From Pollutimonas subterranea (GTDB taxonomy: Bacteria; Pseudomonadota; Gammaproteobacteria; Burkholderiales; Burkholderiaceae_B): a stretch of 64,000 bases of DNA. Below the pieces are notes generated by a model that was given only the letters and a program-made list of their open reading frames with translations, did not search any database and had not been told where the DNA came from. Positions 44,298 through 52,627 of this stretch are shown here, piece after piece (within the stretch, counting starts at the first letter, position 1; every line of letters starts with the position of its first letter). The position numbers and the translations under genes were made by a program. Where the stretch lies: positions 124,001-188,000 of the forward strand of contig NZ_PDNW01000004.1 of NCBI RefSeq assembly GCF_002849655.1, given 5' to 3'.

Positions 44298-45236
44298 ATG
44301 ACCAACACGAAAATGCGCGGCGTGCTATCGCCCGTACTGACCCCTTTCAATCCCGACTATTCGGTTTCCAAGCCACGTTTTGTCAAGCACTGCCGGTCTT
44401 TGATTGAGCAGGATGTCGGCCTCGCCGTGTTCGGCACGAATTCCGAAGCAAATTCCTTGTCCATCAATGAAAAGCGTCAGCTTCTTGATTTGCTCGTCGA
44501 TGAGGGCCTGCCCACCCAAAAAATGATGCCGGGGACGGGCCATTGCGCCATCACCGACTCCATCGAGCTTACTCGCCATGCGGTGGAACTGGGCTGCGGC
44601 GGCGTGCTGATGCTGCCGCCCTTCTACTACAAGGGAGTCAGTGACGAAGGCCTGTACCGCAATTACGCCACCATCATCGATACCATCGCCGACGCACGGT
44701 TGAAGATCTATCTTTACCATATCCCTCCTGTTGCGCAGGTGGGCATCAGCCTGGACCTGATCGAACGCCTGCTCAAGTCCTATCCCGAGAATATTGCCGG
44801 CATTAAAGATAGCTCTGGAAACTGGGACAACACGCTGGCCATGCTCACGCAATTCCAGCCCGCCGGTTTCGACGTATTCGCGGGCAGCGAGTCTTTCCTG
44901 CTGCAGACCTTGCGTCACGGCGGTGCCGGCTGCATCACGGCAACCGGCAACGTCAACCCGGCGGCCATTGCGCATCTGGGCGCCACGTGGCAGGACGACG
45001 ACGCCGACGCCCAGCAAGCGCGCTTGAACGAGGTGCGAGGCGTCTTCCAGAAGCTGCCCATGATACCGGCCATGAAGTCCGCCATCGCCGCACAGGCGCA
45101 GGACCCCAGTTGGTCGGTCGTGCGCCCGCCCCTGGTTGAGCTGACGCAAGAGCAAGCGGCGCAACTAAAGTCCGGCCTGGCCGCCATCGACTTCCAGATC
45201 GACAACGCCAACGCGCTGGCCCACCTGGATGCCTGA
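44298..45236 (+). CDS. DapA/NAL superfamily aldolase or dehydratase
   Basis: The 312-residue TIM-barrel protein has VLSPVLTPFNPDYSVS at the N-terminus, FGTNSEANSLSINEK (phosphate or carboxylate loop), YLYHIPPVAQVGIS with the catalytic tyrosine and AGIKDSSGNWDN with the Schiff-base lysine near residue 172. Family members split or dehydrate 2-keto acids through a lysine imine. It is not the housekeeping DapA by context, since a D-2-hydroxyacid dehydrogenase follows 21 bases downstream and a LysR gene is divergent. Cleaving a 2-keto-3-deoxy or 4-hydroxy-2-keto acid is likely. A GCGGAG ribosome site precedes ATG 44298. Confidence 0.9.
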   Translation: MTNTKMRGVLSPVLTPFNPDYSVSKPRFVKHCRSLIEQDVGLAVFGTNSEANSLSINEKRQLLDLLVDEGLPTQKMMPGTGHCAITDSIELTRHAVELGCGGVLMLPPFYYKGVSDEGLYRNYATIIDTIADARLKIYLYHIPPVAQVGISLDLIERLLKSYPENIAGIKDSSGNWDNTLAMLTQFQPAGFDVFAGSESFLLQTLRHGGAGCITATGNVNPAAIAHLGATWQDDDADAQQARLNEVRGVFQKLPMIPAMKSAIAAQAQDPSWSVVRPPLVELTQEQAAQLKSGLAAIDFQIDNANALAHLDA

Positions 45237-45257
45237 TCAGCGGAACCCTTGACGACC

Positions 45258-46199
45258 ATGGCCGTTTCCTCCAGCTTCCCTCCATTGCTCAAGATCGGTG
45301 TCTTCCCGGAAGCCGTGGAGGCCCGCTTGCGAACCACCTTCGAGCTCGTTGAACCGCATGAGCTTGGCGAGACCCCGCAGCGACGCGCGCAAATACAGGG
45401 CATCGTCACCCGTTCCAATTACCGCATTCCGGAAGATCTTCTGGAACAACTGCCGAACTTGCGCATCATTTGCACCAATGGCGTCGGCCACGACGGCATA
45501 CCGCTGTCCTATGCACGCAACCGAGGGATTGTCGTCACGAACACGCCCTCTGTGCTGGACAAGGCGGTCGCCGAACTCACCGTCGGACTGGTGTTGGCGA
45601 CGCTGCGGCAAATTCCGCAAGCCGATCAGTTCGTGCGGACCGGCGCGTGGCAGGTTGGTGCCTTTCCGCTAGGATTGACGCTGGCCGGGAAGAAGGTTGG
45701 AATGGTCGGCCTGGGCCGGATCGGCAAGGAAATCGCCGCGCGCCTTTTGCCCTTCGATGTCGATATCGCCTACTTTGGTCGCCAGCGGCAAGCCGTCGAC
45801 TGGCCTTACTTCGACGACCTGGTCGCGCTGGCAGCGCATGCCGATATCCTTATCGTGTGCTGCCCGGGCGGCCCATCCACCTATCGGATCATCAATGCCG
45901 CGGTGCTCGATGCGCTGGGGCCTGCGGGAATACTGGTCAACATTGCACGAGGCAGCGTCGTCAATCACGCCGATCTTCTGAATGCATTGACCAACAAGAC
46001 CATCCTGGGCGCGGCGCTCGATGTCTTCGACGAAGAACCCCTACCAGACAATCCGCTCCGGCGGCTGGACAACGTCATCGTCACGCCGCATATAGGCAGC
46101 GCCACGCACGAGACGCGAATGGCGATGGCCGAACTGGCCATCAAGAATCTAAGGAGCTTTTTCGAGACTGGACGGGCGGTGACGCCGGTTGCGGAGTAG
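45258..46199 (+). CDS. D-2-hydroxyacid dehydrogenase (NAD(P)-dependent)
   Basis: The 313-residue protein has the NAD-binding GKKVGMVGLGRIGKEIAARLL near residues 147-167, NIARGSVVNHADLL with the substrate arginine near residue 230, a DVFDEEPLP glutamate and TPHIGSATHETR with the catalytic histidine near residue 278. It would interconvert a D-2-hydroxy acid and a 2-keto acid, for example glyoxylate or hydroxypyruvate. It probably reduces or oxidises the product of the DapA-like enzyme just upstream. ATG 45258 is preferred to TTG three codons earlier. It overlaps the convergent LysR gene by 59 bases. Confidence 0.92.
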   Translation: MAVSSSFPPLLKIGVFPEAVEARLRTTFELVEPHELGETPQRRAQIQGIVTRSNYRIPEDLLEQLPNLRIICTNGVGHDGIPLSYARNRGIVVTNTPSVLDKAVAELTVGLVLATLRQIPQADQFVRTGAWQVGAFPLGLTLAGKKVGMVGLGRIGKEIAARLLPFDVDIAYFGRQRQAVDWPYFDDLVALAAHADILIVCCPGGPSTYRIINAAVLDALGPAGILVNIARGSVVNHADLLNALTNKTILGAALDVFDEEPLPDNPLRRLDNVIVTPHIGSATHETRMAMAELAIKNLRSFFETGRAVTPVAE

Positions 46200-47052
46200 C
46201 AAGGTCCAGAAAAGCGCGCACTAGCTTTTCACGGGCATTGGTACGCAGCCACAACAGCCCCAGTTCACGAGTGGGCACGGGCTCTGGAAGGCGATGGCGT
46301 GTCAATGCCGGGTCCAGCCGGTTACCGTCCGCCCAGTCGGGAAGCACCGACACACCCAGGCCTGCCTTCACCATATCGGCAATATAGTCGATGCCATCCA
46401 GCTCCAGTCGCGCAGTCGGATAAAGCTTATTGGTCCGCAGGTAGTCATCGGCCATCTTGCCGGCGACCACCCGGCGGTCGTAGCGGATGTAGGGATAGTC
46501 GCGGATGATGGCGAACGGATCGACGTGGTCAAGGCCCGATGGCGTCAATAGAATCAGGCGTTCAGTGCGCAAGGTTTTCCAGCTGACGGTCTTGGGCACA
46601 TCGAACAGGGGATGCACCAGGATGGCCGCGTCAAGCACACCGCTCATGACGCGTTCGTACAAGGTGGTGGACGGGCCCGGCTCGATCAATACCTCGATTG
46701 AGGGGTACTTTTCCACCCACCTTTGAAGGATGGGCAGCAGCATGCCCTTGAGCGCCGACGGTGTCGCGCCAAGCACCAGGGGGCCTGCGGGCAGCTCGGT
46801 ACTGCTTGCCAATGAGTTGAAATTCTTCACCTCCTGCAAAAGCAGCCTGGCCTGCGTCAATACCTTGCCCCCCGCCTGAGTGGGCTGTACGGTTCTGCCT
46901 GCACGCTCCACCAGGGCCGTTCCCACTTCCGCCTCAAGTGCCTTGAGCCTCAGCGACACGGCCGTGGGCGTCAGGTCCAGTGCCCTGGCCGCCGCGGCGA
47001 TTGAGCCCAATTCCACCACCTGTACGAAGCTCTCCAGAAAACGCGTATCCAC
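46141..47052 (-). CDS. LysR family transcriptional regulator
   Basis: The 303-residue protein starts at GTG 47052, supported by AGGAG 5 bases upstream. MDTRFLESFVQVVELGSIAAAARALDLTPTAVSLRLKALEAEVG forms the HTH, and RYDRRVVAGKMADDYLRTN and GLGVSVLPDWADG mark the effector domain. These motifs match the LysR protein at 43290-44165 closely, indicating a duplicated regulator pair. It is divergent from an enolase-superfamily gene with a 159-base spacer. The two paralogs probably regulate their adjoining modules by related ligands. Confidence 0.9.
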   Translation of the reverse strand: MDTRFLESFVQVVELGSIAAAARALDLTPTAVSLRLKALEAEVGTALVERAGRTVQPTQAGGKVLTQARLLLQEVKNFNSLASSTELPAGPLVLGATPSALKGMLLPILQRWVEKYPSIEVLIEPGPSTTLYERVMSGVLDAAILVHPLFDVPKTVSWKTLRTERLILLTPSGLDHVDPFAIIRDYPYIRYDRRVVAGKMADDYLRTNKLYPTARLELDGIDYIADMVKAGLGVSVLPDWADGNRLDPALTRHRLPEPVPTRELGLLWLRTNAREKLVRAFLDLATPQPASPPVQSRKSSLDS

Positions 47053-47211
47053 CTTTACTCCTGTCGTGTTCCGGGGCGGTAGCCGCCGTTGTCAAAAGAT
47101 TGTTTTTCTTATTTCTGAAGCCAGCAAAGCAATATTGTTCTAGCTTTGCATATCAACAAGAATAGCGTCAAGCACCACGGTGATTTGAACACTCAACAGG
47201 AGAAATTTTTC

Positions 47212-48336
47212 ATGCCAATTATCCAGTCCATCGAAGTCTGCGCCGCTGCCGTACCCCTGGACATCGTCACATCTTTCTCGAACCGCTCCGTCAGCACGCG
47301 GCATTATGGCCTGGTCCGGATCCGGTCCACCGACGGCGTCGAGGGGATAGGCTTTTGCTATGTCGGCAGCGCCGGCGGCGCCATCTTCACCGCCGCCGTC
47401 AGGGACTTGCTGGCGCCCGTGCTCATCAACGGCGACTCGTATGCTGTGGAAGGCCTATGGCAAAAAATGAACCAGGAAGCGCTGCTGCAAGGGCGGGCTG
47501 GAACCGTGATGCGAGCCATCAGCGCCCTGGACATCGCCTTGTGGGACCTCAACGCCAAGACCCATGGCCTGCCGCTGCACAAGTTCATGGGAGCCGTCGA
47601 ACTGGACGCCGTACCGGCCTACGCCAGTGGCGGTTACTACCTTGACGGCAAGACGCCACAACATCTGGGCGAAGAAATGGCCAGCTACGTGGACAAGGGT
47701 TTCAAGGCCGTCAAGATGAAATCGGGACGCCTGTCGCCACGCGAAGAAGAACAGCGCTTGAAAGCCGCACGCGAAGCGATCGGACCCGACGTCGAACTGA
47801 TGATGGACATGAATAATGCCTGGGCGGACACCACCGAAGCTATGCAATATGTCCGGCGTTTCGAGCAATACGACCCCTACTTCTTCGAAGAGCCCTTTCT
47901 GCCGGACGATATCGATAACCATGCTCGCCTGGCCAAGCTGACCCGCGTGCCGATCGCGACGGCCGAAATCGGCTATGGCCGGTGGTACCACAAGGAACTG
48001 ATGGACAAGGGCGCGGCATCCATCCTGCAGACTGACGCTGCGGTGTGCGGCGGCATCACGGAGTGGCGGCGCATTGCCCAAACCGCCGCCAGCTACGGAT
48101 TGGTGATGTGCCCGCACTGGTTCCATGACCTTCATGCCCCACTGGTCGCCAGCACGCCCAATGCGCGCTACGTCGAATTTTTCTGGAACGACCAGGTGCT
48201 GAACTTTCGAAACCTGATCGACCGGCAACTTTCGCACAAGGATGGGAACGTCATCCTGCACCAGGAACCCGGTCTGGGTTTTGGATTCGATGAAAAGTTC
48301 ATCGCAAAGTTCGCCAAATGGGAAACCATAAGCTAG
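47212..48336 (+). CDS. Mandelate racemase/muconate lactonizing enzyme family protein
   Basis: The 374-residue enolase-superfamily protein has FKAVKMKSGR with the catalytic lysine near residue 165, MMDMNNAW with the metal aspartate near residue 197, FFEEPFLPDD with the metal glutamate near residue 224, ATAEIGYGRWYHK near residue 249, and CPHWFHDLHAPL with a histidine near residue 302. These match the MR subgroup, which abstracts a proton next to a carboxylate and then racemises or dehydrates. CAGGAG precedes ATG 47212. A Bug gene follows, so the substrate is probably an imported hydroxy or sugar acid. Confidence 0.9.
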   Translation: MPIIQSIEVCAAAVPLDIVTSFSNRSVSTRHYGLVRIRSTDGVEGIGFCYVGSAGGAIFTAAVRDLLAPVLINGDSYAVEGLWQKMNQEALLQGRAGTVMRAISALDIALWDLNAKTHGLPLHKFMGAVELDAVPAYASGGYYLDGKTPQHLGEEMASYVDKGFKAVKMKSGRLSPREEEQRLKAAREAIGPDVELMMDMNNAWADTTEAMQYVRRFEQYDPYFFEEPFLPDDIDNHARLAKLTRVPIATAEIGYGRWYHKELMDKGAASILQTDAAVCGGITEWRRIAQTAASYGLVMCPHWFHDLHAPLVASTPNARYVEFFWNDQVLNFRNLIDRQLSHKDGNVILHQEPGLGFGFDEKFIAKFAKWETIS

Positions 48337-48432
48337 CGCCCACAAGAAAGTGCCGCAACGGCATGCCGGGACCGGCTCGCATGCCTGTTGAAACTACGCC
48401 GCTTTACTGACATAACAAGCAAAGGAGACTAA

Positions 48433-49407
48433 ATGATCAAATTAAAAAAAACACTGACACTATGTTGCCTGACGGCGCTCATGGCCGGCGTACACGCCGC
48501 CCATGCCGCTGATGACTGGCCGTCCCGAACCATCACCTACGTCGCGCCGTTTCCCGCCGGCAGCAACACCGATACGCTGGGACGGATCATTGCAGACCAG
48601 TTGAGCAAGAAGCTGAATGTGTCGGTCGTGGTAGAGAACCGGCCCGGCGCCACCGGCATGATCGGGTCCAGTTACGTTGCCAAGGCCAAGCCCGACGGCT
48701 ACACCATCATGGGCGGCAGCATCGCATCGCACGCCATCAATGCCGGCCTGTTCCCCAACATGCAATACGACCCCGTCAAGTCGTTCGAGCCCATTACCAT
48801 CATCGGCTTCAATGCGAACACCCTGGTCGTGGCCAACAGCAGTCCGTTCAAGAGCGTGAAAGACGTCATTGCCGCGGCCAAGAAAGATCCGGACACGGTG
48901 ACGTACGCGTCGTCCGGCATCGGAACCACCCAGCACCTGTCCGGGGTGTTGCTGGGACAAGAAGCCAATATCAATGTGGTGCACGTTCCGTACGGCGGTA
49001 AGTCGGCGCTGCCCGACATCATGGGCGGGCAAGTCAGCATGATGTTCGAAGGCCCCACCGTCGTCCCGCATGTGCTTGAAGGCAGCCTGCGCGCACTGGC
49101 GGTGACATCGACCCAACGCATGGCAAGCCTTCCTGACGTACCGACAATGCAGGAAGCCGGCTTGCCCAACTACGAGATACGGTCATGGCAGGCGATTTTT
49201 GCGCCCAAAGGCACTCCTAAGCCCATTGTCGACAAGCTCTATCAGGCTATCAGCGAAGTCCTGAAAACACCCGAGGTACTAAAGCGGCTGGAGACGATGG
49301 GTGTTGAACCGTCCGGAATGCCACCGGCCGAGTTCGCCGACTTCCAGCAACAGGAAATCGAGAAATGGCGCAAGGTGATCAAGGCCGCCGGCATAAAAGT
49401 ACAGTAG
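48433..49407 (+). CDS. Bug/TctC family periplasmic solute-binding protein
   Basis: The 324-residue protein has a signal peptide (LMAGVHAAHAADDWPSRT) and Bug motifs ITYVAPFPAGSNTDTLGRIIA, VENRPGATGMIG, AKPDGYTIMGG and VPYGGKSALPDIMGGQ. GSNTD replaces GGxTD and YGGKSAL replaces YKGxGPA, differences at the ligand end that set it apart from other Bug proteins in this window. AAAGGAG gives a strong ribosome site. It follows the enolase-superfamily gene by 96 bases and precedes a CinA-like gene. Confidence 0.92.
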   Translation: MIKLKKTLTLCCLTALMAGVHAAHAADDWPSRTITYVAPFPAGSNTDTLGRIIADQLSKKLNVSVVVENRPGATGMIGSSYVAKAKPDGYTIMGGSIASHAINAGLFPNMQYDPVKSFEPITIIGFNANTLVVANSSPFKSVKDVIAAAKKDPDTVTYASSGIGTTQHLSGVLLGQEANINVVHVPYGGKSALPDIMGGQVSMMFEGPTVVPHVLEGSLRALAVTSTQRMASLPDVPTMQEAGLPNYEIRSWQAIFAPKGTPKPIVDKLYQAISEVLKTPEVLKRLETMGVEPSGMPPAEFADFQQQEIEKWRKVIKAAGIKVQ

Positions 49408-49509
49408 CCCGCTGGGCAGCATATCGGTGCGCAGACGCATCGGGCGGCATGCAATTTGCTGTGGAGGCCTGCGCAAACGATACGCTTACGAGCAGCGAGG
49501 TACACGCCA

Positions 49510-49998
49510 GTGAACACGATAGAAGAAGTCGCCAGATTCATGAGATCGGAATCCTTGCTGCTGGTCACGGCCGAGTCCTGCACGGCCGGCTTGATCGCGG
49601 CTACCCTGGCCGACATTCCGGGCGCTGGCAAGCTGCTTGACTGCGCCTTTGTCGTTTACTCGCCGGAAGCCAAGAAGCGCTGCCTCTCGGTCAAGCAAAG
49701 CACGCTGGACCGCTGCAATCTGACCAGTGAAGAGGTCGCCCATGAAATGGCGGAAGGCGCCTTGGGCAACAGCCGGGCCAATGTTGCGGTGTCCAACACA
49801 GGCGTCGTTGATGATACCGATGATGATATTCCCGCGGGGACACAGTGCTTTGCCTGGGCGTTCGGCGCGGGCAAGGGCAGCCCCGCCGTCTTCACGGAAA
49901 CACGTCGCTTCATGGGCGACCGCGTTGCCATTCGGGAAGCGGCCGCACGCCACGCACTGGAACGTATTCCCTATTACTTTTCGAAACTGGAACGATAG
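49510..49998 (+). CDS. CinA C-terminal domain (PncC-like) amidohydrolase
   Basis: The 162-residue protein matches the standalone CinA C-terminal domain: LLVTAESCTAGLIAATLADIPGAGKLLDCAFVVYSPEAKKRCL, then VAHEMAEGALGNSRANVAVSNTGVVDDTDDD. The ESCTAG serine is the usual nucleophile. Known members deamidate nicotinamide mononucleotide, but the domain is widespread. The start is GTG 49510 with GAGG upstream. It lies 102 bases after the Bug gene. A link to the catabolic genes is not obvious and it may be housekeeping. The CAGTxS-like second motif is weak (PAGTQCFAWAF), so activity is uncertain. Confidence 0.85.
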   Translation: MNTIEEVARFMRSESLLLVTAESCTAGLIAATLADIPGAGKLLDCAFVVYSPEAKKRCLSVKQSTLDRCNLTSEEVAHEMAEGALGNSRANVAVSNTGVVDDTDDDIPAGTQCFAWAFGAGKGSPAVFTETRRFMGDRVAIREAAARHALERIPYYFSKLER

Positions 49999-50033
49999 AA
50001 GGCCGACTGGGCGACGCCTCCCGTAGCCCTACG

Positions 50034-50744
50034 TCAGCCGCCCTCGTCCGCCCCGAACCGGGCAATCAACTGTTCAAGGCTCGCCTCGCCCGGCAATGCG
50101 CCGGCCTCTTTCAAGGCTTGTTCCAGCCAGCCGTATACCAGCCGGCCTTCCGAGATATCGGTCATCCGCCTGAGTTCGCTGTCCACCTTTTTTTCTGCGT
50201 CGCGCAACGCTTGCACCACACCCGCTGCGGGAAGGACGACCACCCCGTCGTCATCACCGGCGACGAGATCTCCCGGCTGCACGGCAACACCGCCCACCGA
50301 AACGGGTTGGCCAATGCGCCCGGCAAGCTGCCTGGTCGGTCCGTTCGGATTCGACGCACAGGCGAATACCGGAAGTGTTCCATTTTTGAGTTCGTGAAGG
50401 TCACGCACCGATCCGTCAATGACGACACCGGCCAGGCCGGCGGCCTGCGCATGAGCACACATCAGTTCACCCATTAGCGCGGCGGTCGAACAACCCTTGC
50501 CATCGATGACCAGTACGTCGCCCGGCTGCGCCAATACCAGGGCGGCGTGAATCATCAGGTTGTCACCCGGCCTGACTTCAACCGTGAATGCGGGACCGCA
50601 CAGCTTCATCGACGGTGCAAGCGACTTGATCCGTCCGTCAAGGGAACCGCGCCGACCGGAGACATCAGCCAAAATCGAACAGGCCACGCGCGAGGCCTGT
50701 TCGACGTGCCTCTTGCTCACGCGACTGAATGCGCTATTTATCAT
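50034..50744 (-). CDS. RraA-like 4-carboxy-4-hydroxy-2-oxoadipate-type aldolase
   Basis: The 236-residue protein has VLAQPGDVLVIDGKGCSTAALMGELMCAHAQAAGLAGVVIDGSVRDLHEL over residues about 70-120, the RraA/class II aldolase core with GELM and DGxxRD. Members cleave 4-hydroxy-4-carboxy-2-oxoadipate or 4-hydroxy-4-methyl-2-oxoglutarate to pyruvate and oxaloacetate or pyruvate. It lies 44 bases after a galB-like gene whose product is exactly that substrate, which supports aldolase rather than RNase regulator function. AGGTGAGG sits just before ATG 50744. Not identical in pattern to LigK or GalC, so a close relative rather than that enzyme. Confidence 0.82.
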   Translation of the reverse strand: MINSAFSRVSKRHVEQASRVACSILADVSGRRGSLDGRIKSLAPSMKLCGPAFTVEVRPGDNLMIHAALVLAQPGDVLVIDGKGCSTAALMGELMCAHAQAAGLAGVVIDGSVRDLHELKNGTLPVFACASNPNGPTRQLAGRIGQPVSVGGVAVQPGDLVAGDDDGVVVLPAAGVVQALRDAEKKVDSELRRMTDISEGRLVYGWLEQALKEAGALPGEASLEQLIARFGADEGG

Positions 50745-50788
50745 GCCTCACCTCGTCGAGAAATGAAATTGGACCCCAGCAGAGGCCG

Positions 50789-51505
50789 TCAGAGCAGATC
50801 ATCGGTGACACGCGGGTAAACACACTGAAAGGCTTCGGCGTACTTGATTTTCTTATCGGAATTGCGGGATGCCTGCGCACCGCGTTGCAGTCCAACCCGG
50901 GTGTAGTACTCCCACAGGTGCTCCTGCGCGCCCATGATTTGAAACGCCTGGTATTTTTGTTCCCAGACCGACGAGATATCCAGGAAGGTTTCAGGCTTCC
51001 ACTCGCATTGCTCCGGCTGATGCGGCTCGAACAGGAATACCGGAGGAGCGCCGATCACGGGTTCATGGGGACTATGGCCATGCGCCTGCGCAATAATCCG
51101 GGCTTCCATCGCCAGGTGATTTGCCAGTGGATGATCAAAGTTGTACGGGTCCTTAAATGAGTGCGTCAGGACGAATTCGGGCTTCAGATCCCGATACACC
51201 TGCACGATCTTGAACAGGGTTTCATCATCGACACGCAAGGGATAATCGCCGCAGTCAAGGAAAGAGACCGACGCGCCGAGGATCGCAGCTGCCTGCTCCG
51301 ACTCTTCCCTGCGTATCTGCTTGACGGTTTCCAGCGATATATTTTCCCGCTTCCAAAGCCTGGCAGACTCGCCGCGTTCGCCAAAGGACAGGCACAGAAT
51401 ATGCACGTTCCATCCCCGTTGCGCATATAAGGCCACCGTGCCGCCCGCCCGCCACACGAAGTCCGCGGAATGAGCGCTGACAATAAGAGCGTTCTTTTGA
51501 TTCAT
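50789..51505 (-). CDS. galB: 4-oxalomesaconate hydratase (GalB, PIG-L family)
   Basis: The 238-residue protein is PIG-L/LmbE-like with ALIVSAHSADFVWRAGGTVALYAQRG at the N-terminus, CLSFGERGESARLW, and THSFKDPYNFDHPLANHLAMEARIIAQ. The HSADF and DHP residues are the metal-binding set seen in GalB of Pseudomonas putida, which hydrates 4-oxalomesaconate in gallate breakdown. Later PPVFLFEPHQPEQCEWKPETFLDIS also resembles GalB rather than GlcNAc deacetylases. The RraA aldolase follows 44 bases downstream and a Bug gene lies 35 bases upstream, giving an operon for the late protocatechuate or gallate pathway. No ring dioxygenase is in the window. Confidence 0.85.
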   Translation of the reverse strand: MNQKNALIVSAHSADFVWRAGGTVALYAQRGWNVHILCLSFGERGESARLWKRENISLETVKQIRREESEQAAAILGASVSFLDCGDYPLRVDDETLFKIVQVYRDLKPEFVLTHSFKDPYNFDHPLANHLAMEARIIAQAHGHSPHEPVIGAPPVFLFEPHQPEQCEWKPETFLDISSVWEQKYQAFQIMGAQEHLWEYYTRVGLQRGAQASRNSDKKIKYAEAFQCVYPRVTDDLL

Positions 51506-51540
51506 CACCTGTATCCTCAATATCTTGTTGACCCTGACGA

Positions 51541-52521
51541 CTAGTCCGCGCGGATGTTGCCCGCTTTGATCACGTCAGTCAGCACGGTGGTTTCTTTGTC
51601 CAGGAACGTCTTGAATTCCGCCGCAGTGCCCGGCAAGGCGGAGGCACCCAGCTTGTTCAGGCTGCTTACCACCTCTGGATCCTTCAGCGCCAGGTTCAAG
51701 GCAGCATTTAATTCCGTCACCACCGGCTCAGGCGTGCCGACCGGCGCAGCGATTCCCCACCAGACCGTCGCTTCCAGGTCATCGAAGCCTTGCTTTTCGG
51801 CCGTCTGCAGTTCCGGAAGCAGAGGCGTGCCGGTTTTGTTCAAGACGGCCAAAGGACGAAGAGTCCCCGCCTTAATGTGTGAAACGACTTCCAGTGGATT
51901 GATCGACATGAAGGAAAGGCGTCCGCCCAGCAGATCGGTAATAGCGGGAGAGCCGCCTTTATAAGGGATATGTAGGGCCTTGAAATCGGCTTTGCGCACA
52001 AACAGTTCGCTGGCCATGTGGCCTGAGCTGCCCATTCCCGCCGTGCCGAACGTCAGGTCCGTGGGATTCTTTTTGCCGAATTCGACAAGTTCCTTCAATG
52101 TCGTGAAAGGCGAATCCTTGGCAACTACGATCACCAAAGGAGCCTCGCCGATTTTACCGACGGCCGTGAAGTCGGCCGCGGGATCGAACGTCAATTTGGA
52201 ATACAGCGCCTTGTTCGTGGTAAAGGTATTCGAAGCGGTATACAACGTATATCCGTCGGGCTTGGCACGCGCGACGTAAGCCATGCCTATATTGGTGCCG
52301 GCGCCCGGACGGTTTTCCACGATGAAGGGTTGCCCCAGCTCTTCCGACATTTTCTTGGTGACCAGGCGAGTCACGATATCCACACCGCCACCCGGCGAGT
52401 ATGGCACCACGATCGTAATGGGTTTTTCCGGATAGCCGGCTGCGATAGCCGCTTGAAGAGGAACGACGCCCGCAAACGCGGCCGCGAGCGTTACGACGTT
52501 GAGCAACTTGAATGACTTCAT
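51541..52521 (-). CDS. Bug/TctC family periplasmic solute-binding protein
   Basis: The 326-residue protein has a signal peptide (AAFAGVVPLQAAIAAGYPEKP) and Bug motifs ITIVVPYSPGGGVDIVTRLVT, VENRPGAGTNIG, AKPDGYTLYTA and IPYKGGSPAITDLLGGR. ATG 52521 has AGGAGACA upstream; a longer frame is rejected. It is first in the operon with galB and the RraA-like aldolase, so its ligand is plausibly a tricarboxylate or aromatic precursor of 4-oxalomesaconate. A LysR gene is divergent, 106 bases away. Confidence 0.93.
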   Translation of the reverse strand: MKSFKLLNVVTLAAAFAGVVPLQAAIAAGYPEKPITIVVPYSPGGGVDIVTRLVTKKMSEELGQPFIVENRPGAGTNIGMAYVARAKPDGYTLYTASNTFTTNKALYSKLTFDPAADFTAVGKIGEAPLVIVVAKDSPFTTLKELVEFGKKNPTDLTFGTAGMGSSGHMASELFVRKADFKALHIPYKGGSPAITDLLGGRLSFMSINPLEVVSHIKAGTLRPLAVLNKTGTPLLPELQTAEKQGFDDLEATVWWGIAAPVGTPEPVVTELNAALNLALKDPEVVSSLNKLGASALPGTAAEFKTFLDKETTVLTDVIKAGNIRAD

Positions 52522-52627
52522 TTTGTCTCCTGCCTGATTTAATTGAATACAGGGGTCATGATGGAGAGCAACACTTATATGGTCCAATACTATTTAAATC
52601 TAACATTTATATGATTTTCGAATAGCT

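Noticed and set aside
48360-48385. GGCATG/CATGCC hairpin between the enolase-type gene and Bug gene
   Set aside because: Only six bases of stem and no T-tract; not strong enough to call.
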